Positions 11,384-21,085 of a stretch of DNA of 64,000 bases are shown here, one piece after another (the stretch's first letter is position 1; the number at the start of each line of letters is the position of its first letter). The notes under the pieces are model-generated. The model did no database searches and was not told the origin of the DNA. It saw only the letters and a list, made by a program, of their open reading frames with translations. The DNA is taken from assembly GCA_022496805.1 (NCBI GenBank), contig CM040100.1, positions 22,287,009-22,351,008 on the forward strand, written 5' to 3'. The stretch comes from Pohlia nutans (taxonomy: Eukaryota > Streptophyta > Bryopsida > Bryales > Mniaceae). A program made the translations under genes and the position numbers.

Positions 11384-12010
11384 AAAGAGAATCAACTAAA
11401 AGCTAGTGCTCCACACAGTTGAGATGTCGGTAGAGTGACGAGTTTCCGAAGATGGAGCAAGCGATGACAAGAAAAGTTCAGATCATACACGTTGAGCTCT
11501 TCGATCGCTCAACAGCAAATCCCTGAACGAGGATGGCTTGTATAGTTTGCAATCATGAATCTCGAACAGGCTCGATCAGCCCCGAACGTACTGCACGAGA
11601 TGCTAGAGTCCTCGCGGTCGATCAGAACCCTGCGGTGACGCTCCATCACAGGAAGAGCTGCAGAACTTGGGGTTTCTAAGCGGACCATATAAAACCTGCG
11701 ACTAAGTAGAGTTGAGTACTGTAGGCTTCGATTTGCGACGAACTCGTTCTTGTGAACAGTGAAATGGCGCTTGATATTGATACCTTATTGATCTCATAGA
11801 GGCGATAACCGCTTTCTTCTGATTCTAACCTCCGGTTTTCGATCTTGGCAGGTTAGTTGTTTCGTATGAAATGGCGACCAAGTGAAGAGAAGGCACTTAC
11901 TCGGGCCATCTTCCATTGGACAGCCACTGGCGAACCCGCTTGCGAAGTTCATGAAGTCGGCAAGCAGTAACTGTCGGCAGGAGAGTAGTTGTGGGAAACT
12001 GGGAATCTAC
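11384..12010 (-). repeat. Duplicated promoter/5'UTR-like block, copy 1
   Basis: It shares GTCGGTAGAG, TGCTCCACA, GAACGAGGATGGC, GGCGCTTGATATTGATA and GAGGCGATAACCGCTTTC with 15295-15545. Its first 70 bases resemble, in reverse complement, the 5' exon region at 21225-21293. Two GCCGAC (DRE/CRT) cores near 11959 and 11976 match the upstream regions of the NHL genes. No coding exon follows on the minus side, so it may be a relic of a lost gene copy. Confidence 0.6.
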
Positions 12011-12099
12011 CAACTATTCTGATTTTTTTCCTGCAAGGGAGGTTAGTGATACGGGCAAAGAACGGGAAGAACTGGCAGACACTTCAAACTGAACCAGTC

Positions 12100-12760
12100 C
12101 AATCACTACAGGTCTAACTTTTAATACTGTTTCTATTTCTAATTATAAACAAAGGCTAAAATCTGAGTAGCCATGTGAAATACCGGTGTGAAATACCAGT
12201 AAATGCTGACAATGGAGGAAAATCCTTCCTGAACGCTGCCGTGTCCTAAGGTTCTTAATCAGTTCGTGGAGTTCTCCCTTTTCAACAGTAGCACTGTGGA
12301 TGGTCTTACACCATATGCAATGTCTCACGGTCACCCAATTTCCAGCTAAATGTGACGTGGACCTGCCATGATTCGAGTCTTTGCTACACTGATTTGGGAA
12401 TAATGACATAGATTTTAAGATGTTGCAGAGAGAGGCTAAAGTACCTTATGACATTTCACAAATGCAAGTTAGGATATTGGTTTTAAAATAAGAAACTTTT
12501 AAATCTACAAGCTTCTCGAGACTGCAATTGGATATGAATTTAGCTACATGGGCCTATGGTGAGCCTGGTTGAATTCTATGAGTAGAGGTTACAAGTTCAA
12601 AGTCTAGTCCTTACTTTAGGAATGTTAGGCGAAATCAAGCTTGGTGGAGGGTTAATTCTGAAGCTAATATGGTGAGCACATAGGACTGGGTGATGTTCAT
12701 CTGGCCAAAACATCAAAAAATTCTCCGTTTTTTTCGCCAGGGTTTTTTATAGGTGCAATT
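12100..12760. other. Gene-free stretch
   Basis: No gene or repeat family recognised here. From about 12770 onwards the sequence is the 3' flank shared between NHL genes A and B. Confidence 0.35.
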
Positions 12761-13012
12761 TGGCACCAATTCGCCAGAAAAATGGCTCTACTCAGGATAT
12801 GAATACAACAACCTGTAACAAATTTTACAAAGCTGAAAGGTACATGAAATTACCACACCGACCACTTCAAAGTATGACACCTGTTGTGCAATCTCCAGTT
12901 GTCATATTAGTGATAATGGTAAGGAAATTGACACTATTCCAAACGCTCATGTGGATTCTAGAACCAATCCTAGAACGCTGTGTGTTTATATTTCTTTGCC
13001 AAGTACAATGAC

Positions 13013-13332
13013 ATAGCATTCAATAACCTTTGTGACTGCTGCCTTCCCCCAACAGAATGATGTGGAATATCCCACATCATTCATCCCCCCAATGAAATGA
13101 TGTGGGATATTCCACATCACATCAGTAGCTATGGGGGCAGGTGGCATTAAGCAAGAGCAATCAACCATGGTGAATAGTAATCAAAAGCACTCACTCAATC
13201 ACAATTCAATAGTGTTTTGTAATTGTTTATTTGATTCAATAGTCCATTCAATTACAAATCACTAGTCACTCCATATATAAAGGTGGATGAAACCAAAAGG
13301 CACCCTCTTGGAAGGCCACTGAATGTTATGGA
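13013..13332. mobile_element. MITE, CATAACATTCAGTAGC family, copy in gene A 3' flank (320 bp)
   Basis: The ends read CATAGCATTCAATAACCT and AGGCCACTGAATGTTATG. A near-identical copy lies at 60051-60368. The paralogous position below gene B reads TACAATGAGTG uninterrupted, whereas here TACAATGA and GAGTG flank the element, giving a 2-bp GA duplication and proof of insertion. Inside (13058-13118) two GATGTGGAATAT-type arms form a perfect 24-bp stem. Shorter relatives occur at 15598-15738, 50290-50480 and 53894-54056. Confidence 0.9.
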
Positions 13333-13351
13333 GTGACAACAACTGAATTGG

Positions 13352-14405
13352 TCAAATTCCCGAGCATGATGACTGCACTATACCAGTAGTAGAGCTATTA
13401 TTCACTAGGGAGGAACTAATATTGGCCGGCGTTTTGGCAATGACATCACATCCCATGCCCATCCAGTCGGCCTTTCGGTCATTTCGCAAGTACCGAACAT
13501 CAAAGGAGAATTGAAGCTCCACAGCACTAGCGTTCCGTAGGTCTAGCTCCAACAAGGACCCTAACTCTCTCTGCAATGGGAAGTGGTCGCCCTGCAACTC
13601 CAACAACACAGGGCGACTCCGGCGAGGCTTGAGCGCAAACCCCAGCGGCACTTCCTGCTGCAGAATCTGCTGCCCCTTGTACTGCACCTGCACCACCATG
13701 CGGCGATATGTGGTGAAACACCCCGCCACCATATTTGGGTTCCATGCCGACAAATTGACGTTAATGTCGCTCTTCACCTGCCAATCCAAAGCTTTTTCAC
13801 AGTTCAATTCAAACTCTGCCATATGAGTAGAAGAGAAACTTCTTGGCTACTTTCATTAAAGCAGAAACTCGTCAAAGTTGTGTTCAAGCAAAAAACGCAA
13901 CATACTACAAACTTATTGAAGAATTTGGAATATACGGGCAACAAGTTAAATGTTGTACTGATATTGAAAAAACAGAAGAGTGTTAAAACGACATGTCAAT
14001 GTTGTTCTATCGCATTCTATTATAACTTCGTTCCAAGCACCTGCTCCTATTTGTCAGGAACTATGTCAAGGTAAGAATTGAAGCAAGAGAAGTAGATTTC
14101 ACCTGCCACGGTGTGTCGGTGGTTGCCATCGTGGTGTTCTGGTATATCACCATATTACGGATGCTCACATCCTCCAGGCCGAGACCGGGCGTACTTTGAC
14201 AGTAGGATATCAGGGTGACTAGCCACCAAGAGGACCACATAATGGCTATAATGATGAGGAAGAGAAAGAGGTAGAAGGCGAGTTTGCAACAGGGTGTGCA
14301 GGCTCTTCCAACTCCTGTCCAGCACTCTCCACATCGCGCACTCAGTGACTTTGGGACCTTCACCACTACGCAGTATTCCTCTGTTGTGGCCCTCTCACAC
14401 GACAT
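13352..14405 (-). CDS. NHL/LEA2 membrane protein, gene A (two exons, 242 aa)
   Basis: Exon 1 is 14405-14103 (101 codons) and exon 2 is 13777-13352 (141 codons plus stop); the 325-bp phase-0 intron has GT-AG ends. Exon 1 encodes a short Cys-rich cytosolic tail (CGECWTGVGRAC), one membrane helix (about residues 36-63, LAFYLFLFLIIIAIM) and DTPWQ. Exon 2 encodes the LEA2 domain: NLSAWNPN, YRRMVVQVQYKGQQI, PLGFALKP and GMGCDVIAKTP. This is the layout of NDR1/HIN1-like (YLS9-type) plasma-membrane proteins, which are linked to defence and stress. I chose ATG 14405 because gene B and gene C start at the same place (M..CER); an upstream ATG in B corresponds here to a frame with TAA. Gene B is a tandem paralogue. 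A TATATA at 14588-14593 lies 183 bp upstream. Confidence 0.9.
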
Positions 14406-14587
14406 CGTTGCGGCTACCACTCCTCTGTCTACTTCGTGTGGGTTTCAAAACACGGTCGGTGTACTTACGTCCTACCTGTCATTGAATCATAATTATGAGT
14501 ATGAACAATGGTGTCATCAAGTCATTACATTCTAAAGACATGGATATGATGCAAAATGAGAATATCGCTTGAAATGTAGTGACCCAC

Positions 14588-14593
14588 TATATA
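14588..14593 (-). promoter_or_regulatory. Putative TATA box of NHL gene A
   Basis: CTCTATATAGTGGG on the minus strand, 183 bp before the chosen ATG. The same box and surrounding words are kept upstream of gene B at nearly the same distance (187 bp). Confidence 0.6.
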
Positions 14594-15050
14594 GAGGGTG
14601 AAGCTCACCAGCTGTCAGAACGTCCAAATCCAACCAGCTTAAAGTAATTTGTACTGATACCTACCTGCTTACAGTTACGCTTAAGTTGGCAAGAATTTAA
14701 TTCTACCAATTAAGCTGGCGAGGCCATTGATCAGCGCGATCTCCAGATTCAAGGAATCAGATGTCAAAAGGATTGATTCTAATCAAAGTTCGACCCCAGT
14801 ACCAGATTCATCACAGGCGCAATGATCGATGATGACCATAGACATTCAAGTGTAGACAGTGTGTTGGCTAGTCAAAGAGACACCGGCCCCAGAGATTTCA
14901 CAAAGAGATCAGAAGAATGACATGTAAATCTTCTGTCAGCGCTGAATGCAAGTGAACACATGTTCAGCTAGATCGCTTATATGAATTTGTGGTGATATCA
15001 AGTGAGTATTTATTTCTACAACACTGACTCGCATCGATTATTTGTCTGCT

Positions 15051-15110
15051 GAAGTCGGCCAACAGTGATTGTCGGTAAGAGTAAGAAAGTTTGTGGAAAC
15101 TTGCCGACTA
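15051..15110 (-). promoter_or_regulatory. Cluster of three DRE/CRT-like cores upstream of NHL gene A
   Basis: Three RCCGAC cores (two GCCGAC, one ACCGAC, mixed strands) fall within 60 bp, about 650-700 bp upstream of the ATG. The same triplet and spacing recur upstream of B (18401-18460) and C (39666-39715). DREB/CBF factors bind this core in plants; regulation by cold or drought is inferred. Confidence 0.5.
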
Positions 15111-15293
15111 AGCTGATAGATTGCTGAAATCACGGGGATTCGGTTTCCAAAACTCAGCCCCATTACTGGAAGAATTATTGATATTTGTAGGTCAACTTAT
15201 TCGATTGGAGGGATACTCATAATCGGTCAACAAGCAAATTAGAAATACGTACGACGATTAAATTAGATGCATATGTACAAGTTCTTCACTTAC

Positions 15294-15550
15294 CTCGAAA
15301 CCGTAAAGAGAAACTAAAAGTTACTGCTCCACAGAGTTGAGATGTCGGTAGAGTAACGAGTTTTCGACAGTGGAGCACGCGATGAAATTCTACGTTCAGA
15401 TCAAACACGTTCAGCTCCTCTAACTGCAAATTCCTGAACGAGGATGGCAGTTGAAAAGGGGGATGGCGCTTGATATTGATAATCTGATAATTGATACCTT
15501 GTTGATGTCCGAGAGGCGATAACCGCTTTCATCTGATTCGAGCCTGATTA
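15294..15550 (-). repeat. Duplicated promoter/5'UTR-like block, copy 2, with splice donor
   Basis: On the minus strand this block ends in GTTTCGAG|GTAAGTG, a consensus donor. It aligns with the plus-strand 5' exon of the CHY-kinase gene (21225-21293, TTTAAG|GTAAGTG) and with 11384-11830. It may provide a non-coding first exon for gene A, spliced into sequence upstream of 14405; if so, the TATA at 14588 would be intronic. The choice cannot be made from sequence alone. Confidence 0.5.
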
Positions 15551-15597
15551 GTACTGACAATGGATGAAAATTACCGGCATATCTCAAAATTCTTCAC

Positions 15598-15738
15598 AAC
15601 AATCAGTAGCCTTCATGCTCTCTTCCTTTCATACATCATCTTGGGACTCCACCTGCATGTCCACTTAGCTACCGACTTGGTCTTGTTGGGTGTGGGGCAA
15701 GCCAGAGCCACTGCAAGCTACTGAATAATATGGCTTCC
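15598..15738. mobile_element. Short relative of the CATAACATTCAGTAGC MITE
   Basis: Ends AATCAGTAGCCTTCATGC and GCAAGCTACTGAATAATA, with the interior words CCACTTAGCTAC and GTTGGGTGTGG, match the copies at 50290 and 53894. Confidence 0.65.
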
Positions 15739-16574
15739 CAAACGCTAGCTGCCCTAGCCTAACGTGCATTTCACATATTCACCTGTACTGTACTGAATTG
15801 CTCTTGGGGGATGTATCGATGATGGAAACATTATCCCGTCAAATATATGTAGTTTTTGACTCATTCAATGATTTTCATGGTGCCATACTCCCAGTGACTG
15901 AGGGTTAAAATAATGCCTTCCTGACGCTGAACAGTATAAATTCCTACCGGTATTTTCAGGCCTGGTTTATAAGCAAGGCCGATTCAGTTACTCAAGATCA
16001 GGGTTTTTTTATTTTATTATAACTATAATTATTAATATTATTATTTTACTCAAATTATCTTCTTTCTTCAAACCGGCAACCTATAAAGTTTTTGAAAAGT
16101 TCAAGTGGCAACAGTCCCTGTTTGGAGAGTGCATGGTTCCAATGTTTTGAAAGACGGAATCTTATAATTACCACATTGACCATAAATTTCAAAGTATGGC
16201 ATCTGTTGTGCAAGCTTCACTATTGTCATATTTGTGAAAATGGCAAGGAGATTGACACTACTCAAGGCCCTCATCTGGATTCTAGAACCAATCATAGATT
16301 CTGAAACTCCATGCCCTTGAATGACACAACTTAGGCGCTCTGAAACATGCCAATTCATCTCTAATATGACCATGACTTCCCTTGCAAGTAAATGTCTAAG
16401 TCTCAATCCTATATCAATGGGAGTTTGTCATTACAGTGGATGTGGGATTTCCCTGTGTCTGGCATAATGAAGCACTCAATTTGTACTGCAAATTATGCTT
16501 GATCATCCCAAGCACAATGTGTGTTTAATTTACTTGCCAGTACTCTGTACAATGAGTGCCAACAACCAAATTGG

Positions 16575-17771
16575 TCAAATTGCCTGGCATGAGGACCACA
16601 CTAAATTACCAGTAGCATTCACTTGGGAGGAATTAATATTGGCCGGCGTTTTGGCAATGACATCACATCCCATGCCCATCCAGGGGGCCGTTCGGTCATT
16701 TTGCATGTACCGAACATTGAAGGAGAATTGGAGCTCCACAGCACTAGCGTTCCGTAGGTCTAACTCCAACAGGGACCCCAATTCTGTCTGCAATGGGAAG
16801 TGGTCGCCCTGCAAATCCAATATCACTGGACGATTCTGGCGAGGCTTGAACCCAAGTTCTAGCGGCACTTCTTGCTGCAGAATTTGCTGCCCTTTGTACT
16901 CCACCTGCACCACTATGCGGCGGTACGTGTCGAAACACTTGGCCACTGTGTTTGGGTTCCATGCCGACAGATTCACTGTGATGTCGCTCTTCACCTACTA
17001 ATACAAATTTTTCCACAATTCAATTCAAACTGTGCCAAATGAGTGGAAGAGAAACTTCTTGACTACTTTCATCAAACCAACTATTCGTCAAAAGTGTAGG
17101 ACTTGCTCCAAAGAGATAATCAAGCAATAACATTTTGTAAACTACTTTAGGCACCTTTGTTGCCACCACCTTTTTTTAATGTTTATAAAATTAATTAAAA
17201 CTATTTTCATTGATCCAAACACATATTCTTATAGTCAACGTGATTCTAAACAGGTTAGATTTTTGAAACATTCAACTCGAACACTTTTAGCATATTTTCA
17301 ACCTTTTCTCTTTTTGGTGTGACCTAAATATGATCGCCTAGGCACTTAAGGGTTAATGTTGTTCTATCACATTATATTATTATGAAGGCGTTCTCAGCAC
17401 ATGCTCCACTTGTGAACAACTTCAAGGTAAAGGATGGAAGCAAGAGAGTTAGAATTCACCTGCCATGGCGTGTCGGTGTTTGCCATCGTGGTGTTCTGGT
17501 ATACGACCATGTCACGGATGCTCACGTCCTCCAGGCCGAGACCGGGCGTCTTATGACAGTAGTCGACCACGACGAATATCCAGAAGGGCAGCACAATGGT
17601 TATGAAAATCCCGACTGCAATTATGGCCATGATGGCGCCTATGCACCAGACCCAAAAGAGTGTGCAGGCTCTTCCAACTCCTGTCCAGCACTCTCCACAT
17701 CGCGCACTCAGGGACTTTGGAACCTTCACCACTACGCAGTATTCCTCTGTTGTGGCCCTCTCACACGACAT
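16575..17771 (-). CDS. NHL/LEA2 membrane protein, gene B (two exons, 243 aa)
   Basis: Exon 1 is 17771-17460 (104 codons) and exon 2 is 16994-16575 (139 codons plus stop), joined in phase 0 across a 465-bp intron. The protein has the MSCERATTEEYCVVVK start shared with gene A, the CGECWTG.G.AC cysteine motif, one long hydrophobic helix (AIMAIIAVGIFITIVLPFWI), and a LEA2 domain with SAWNPNTVAKCF, YRRIVVQVEYKGQQI and CDVIAKTPANI. The frame stays open further upstream to an ATG at 17852, but the matching frame in gene A has a stop, so the internal ATG is preferred. It is a tandem duplicate of A, with homology extending from about 16.1 kb to 18.85 kb against 12.8-15.25 kb. Its acceptor is TAGTAG|GTG rather than GGCAG|GTG. 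The intron carries an extra insertion near 17145-17355. Confidence 0.9.
17145..17355. mobile_element. Degraded TTAA-type element in intron of gene B
   Basis: The right end reads CCTAGGCACTTAAGGGTTAA, matching the inverted terminus of the element at 27922-28717. The left end (TTTAGGCACC) is worn. It accounts for most of the extra intron length of B compared with A. Confidence 0.45.
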
Positions 17772-17957
17772 CGTTGCAGCTACCACTCCTCTGTCTACTT
17801 CGTGTGGGTTACTTTCAAAACAAGGTCGGTGTACGTATGTCCTACCTGTCATTGAATCATAGTTATGAGTATGAACAATGCTGTCATCAAGTCATTACAT
17901 TCTAAATACATGGATATGATGGAAAATCAGAAAATCGCTTGAAATTTAGTGACCCAC

Positions 17958-17963
17958 TATATA
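17958..17963 (-). promoter_or_regulatory. Putative TATA box of NHL gene B
   Basis: TATATA in CTCTATATAGTGGGTCAC on the minus strand, 187 bp before the ATG; conserved with gene A. Confidence 0.6.
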
Positions 17964-18400
17964 GAGGGTGAATCTCACCAGCTGTCTGAACGTCCAAATG
18001 CAACCAGCTTCAAGTAATTCGAACTGATGTACCTAGCTACTTACAGTTAATATGCTGAGGTTGGCAAGAAAATTAATTCTACCAAGCTGGCGAGGTCACT
18101 GATCGTCGTGATCTCCAGAGTCTAGGAATCAGATTTCAAAAGGATTGATTCTGATCAAAGTTCGACCCCAGTACCAGATTCATCACTGGCGCAATATGAC
18201 CATAGACATTCAAGTGCAGTGTTGGCTAGTCAAAGAGACACCGGCCCCAGAGATTTCACAATGAGATCAGAAGAATGACATGTAAATCTTCTGTCAGCGC
18301 TGAATGCAAATGAACGCATGTTCAGCTAGATCATATGAATTTGTGGTGATATGAGGTGAGTATTAATTTATACAACACTGACTCGCATCGATTTGTCTGC

Positions 18401-18460
18401 TGAAGTCGGCCCACAGTGATTGTCGGTAGGAGTAAGTAGATTGTGAACACTTGCCGACTA
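18401..18460 (-). promoter_or_regulatory. DRE/CRT-like cluster upstream of NHL gene B
   Basis: GCCGAC, ACCGAC and GCCGAC cores keep the order seen upstream of gene A. The SINE that follows inserted at the third core and duplicated it (second copy at 18725-18736). Confidence 0.5.
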
Positions 18461-18724
18461 TTGTCCGAAATGACTCTAAACTACCCGTAAGACGGGTGCA
18501 GGTGGTTGGCACTAATGGTTGGACCCGCGAGGTCGACGGTTCGATTATCCGTGGAGGCTTTAGCCACTCAATCAGCCTTCATATGCACCCCGATGGGATA
18601 CCTATGGCGTAATTTCTCCCGGCCAAAATACCGGTTGCGTGGGTTAGTGTCTGTCAGTCCTTTAAAATTGCTGCGACCCTCAACTTTGAGGTCGTATGTG
18701 TAAAAAAAATAAAAAAAAAACTTA
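18461..18724 (+). mobile_element. tRNA-derived SINE with 12-bp target duplication
   Basis: The body carries pol III promoter-like boxes: A-box-like TGGCACTAATGG (18507-18518) and B-box-like GGTTCGATTATCC (18538-18550), about 30 bp apart. It ends in an A-rich tail (18700-18720). ACTTGCCGACTA flanks it exactly on both sides (18449-18460, 18725-18736). The paralogous site upstream of gene A (15099-15110) and that of gene C (39707-39718) hold the same word once, uninterrupted. The element therefore inserted after the A/B duplication. A 67-codon minus frame across it is meaningless. Confidence 0.92.
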
Positions 18725-19080
18725 ACTTGCCGACTAAGCTGATAGTTTCTGAAATCACGGGGATTCGATCGGTACCCAAAACTCAGCCCCATTACTGGTA
18801 GAATAATGGGTGATTTTTGGTCAACTTATTCGATTAATGGTATACTCATACACGATCAGCGGGGAAGAGAAGTTCGTGGAAGTAGTATATAGTCTGTCCT
18901 CGAAGCTCACCCTGTCCTCTCTATTATCATCCAGTGTTATCTCACTAAAACTCACCTGGACATTACCCATTCAAAACTCACTCTGTGCTGTTACTATCGT
19001 ACCCTGTTTAGTGTGTTGAGTCACAGAAATTTACATACGAGTGTGATATTACGAATTTTCACATCTGTGCAAAAGGGATC

Positions 19081-19440
19081 TTAACCGTTAAACGTCAAGG
19101 TAAGCCCCATGGGCTTTATTTAAAAGAGAATAATCAAGAAAAAAAGTAGATTTTCTCAACCAAATCAAGCGTGGATTGGTGCGTTGGAAAGCCACTGAAA
19201 AAGCGATCTAGATTGCAAATTTGCGCCTCATTTGAGAGATTGTGGAATCGTTGATAAGCAATCAAAGTTATGAAATTGAACAAGTTTTTGAGGTTGGGGC
19301 AGCTGAGATGCCGCAGTGCTAGAGTGCTGGCCAGCAATGCCCCGCAGAGCAGTTTTTGCATTTTTTCGTTTTCGTTTTTTTTTTTTTTTAGATGCCTTCC
19401 GGGCTGCCCCGCCCAGGCCCTCTTGACGTTTAAGGGTTAA
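19081..19440. mobile_element. TTAA-bounded piggyBac-like MITE (360 bp)
   Basis: TTAA at both ends with inverted termini CCGTTAAACGTCAAG and CTTGACGTTTAAGGG. The interior (TAGATTTTCTCAACCAAA, GGATTGGTGCGTTGGAAAG) is shared with the longer element at 42704-43688. No protein is encoded. A second TTAACCCCTAAAGGACC terminus starts at the same right-hand TTAA (19437), suggesting two abutting insertions. Confidence 0.75.
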
Positions 19441-20892
19441 CCCCTAAAGGACCGGAGTGTTTTCCTCCAAAAACACTCCAATGCTGCCATTTTTACTCCC
19501 CTATGCAAAATTCCAAAGAAAATGTCATTTTTTACCTTCTAACCGTAAGATCTTGTCCTAAAATAATTGAAAAACGTACACAACAAATTTCGTTGATTTT
19601 GACTGCACGGATTGCAAGATAATTGCGTTTGATGAAAAAAATCACCCCAAAAAACATATGCCCGAAAATTTCACATGCGTTTGACCGTGGCTACATCAAA
19701 AAAACCTCACTACCAAAACTTGTCGCACTTCACTTTCACATTCTATATGATGTTACTTAGTTGTGTACCAATTTTCGTTGCGTTTGGAGATGTTTAGGAT
19801 GTTGAAGAACACCCTGCACTTGTTGGGGGTTTAAAAGTTCAGAAAAGACTCTTTGTTTTTGAAACATATATTCGTTTTTCCAAATTTCGACGAATTTGAC
19901 GATTTTGGTTGACTAAAATTCAATTAAAAATAATCAAAAAAATATCTACACCTGGATGACATGAACTACTTCACTTCAGGTTCAAAATTTTAATTGAATA
20001 CATTTATTTTCTTACTTTTATGCTTCGTGAAAAAAATGCCTAAATTCAACTTTGCAAGCGTTGTAGTACAAAGTAAATAATATTTCTAATCCTTCAAAGT
20101 AATCATTTCAAATAAAGCATATCTACATATACTATATATCAAAATTTGGGACCAAAATGACGTCATTTGATATTTTAAATAAATGTTTTGGATATATTTA
20201 AGTAGTTAGGACAAATTGTGATTTTTGTACAAAGTCTCATTTAAAATCTTTATAATGCTTCAATTTTGACGTGAATTTTTTCTTGTGTACTTTATGAGTG
20301 TGGGAAATTAAAACTACATCTAGTCAATTAATTTTTTATTTTGGTTTAAAGAGGGACTCATTCAAAGATGCTATGGGGGCTAATTTAAGAGTTCAAAGGG
20401 CTTTTTGGGATACCCATATCAGACCATTGCCCTGTTCTGGCCTCGTCATTTGTGCCTCCGGACTCGCTATCATCGCGGGTGATCGATTGTTGTCCTGCGC
20501 CCGCATTCCGTGGTATTCTTGGCTTGTCCTCATCCACCTGGGGATTCCAGAGCCTGGGGTGGTTTAAATTACAGGATGCAGATGCTCATAAGTAAATCTT
20601 TCGAGCGTCTTCCTCAGGCTACGTGGCCATCGTTTGATTCCGGTTGGGTGGGAACATTCTGATTCGGCACTTTTACACGGCTTGGCGAGTCAGGAGCAAT
20701 GCGTGGGTGGAGGACAGCTGCGCCAAACACGAGAGAAATTTTTCCAGAGCCCTAGCAGCCAGGCTTGACGCGTCTCGAGAGCTGCGGTAGGGTGGAGATG
20801 CTCTTACATTGCAAACCCCAGATGTTGCAGCACTTCCTCTGAGTGTCCCGCAAGTTTTGGACCGACTGGGTGGGAGGACTCTCACGTATATC
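19441..20892. other. Gene-free stretch
   Basis: AT-rich sequence followed by a GC-richer patch at about 20420-20880. The word TACCCATATCAGACCATTGCCC at 20419 is the right end of the family seen at 37675-37908. The end GGTGGAGATGCTCTTA (20790) resembles common MITE termini. No supported gene. Confidence 0.4.
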
Positions 20893-21085
20893 CACTAGTA
20901 GCAGACCTGTCATTTTTCATTCCCCGCTTTGAGGGAAAAGTGAATAGTGGCTAAATATTATACTTATATTTTTGTTTTCTTGTGACCAAAACCACTCACC
21001 AGCACTGAAACAACCCATGTGCTTGGCGCGGTTTCATTCCTTTTTCATTTATAGTAAGTGAAAAACGACACATTTCCTACTAGTG
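20893..21085. mobile_element. CACTA-type MITE (193 bp), TSD ATC
   Basis: Ends CACTAGTAGCAGACCTGTC and its inverted partner (…GACACATTTCCTACTAGTG); flanked by ATC at 20890-20892 and 21086-21088, the 3-bp duplication typical of CACTA/EnSpm elements. No coding capacity. Confidence 0.82.

Noticed and set aside
17772..17852. Upstream ATG extending gene B by 27 codons (MTGRTYVHRP).
   Set aside because: The aligned frame in gene A contains a TAA after five codons, and gene C diverges there, so the extension is not conserved.
18506..18703. 65-codon plus-strand frame and the B-box region as a possible tRNA gene.
   Set aside because: The A and B boxes are SINE promoter boxes; no cloverleaf with acceptor stem can be drawn, and the segment is bounded by a target duplication.
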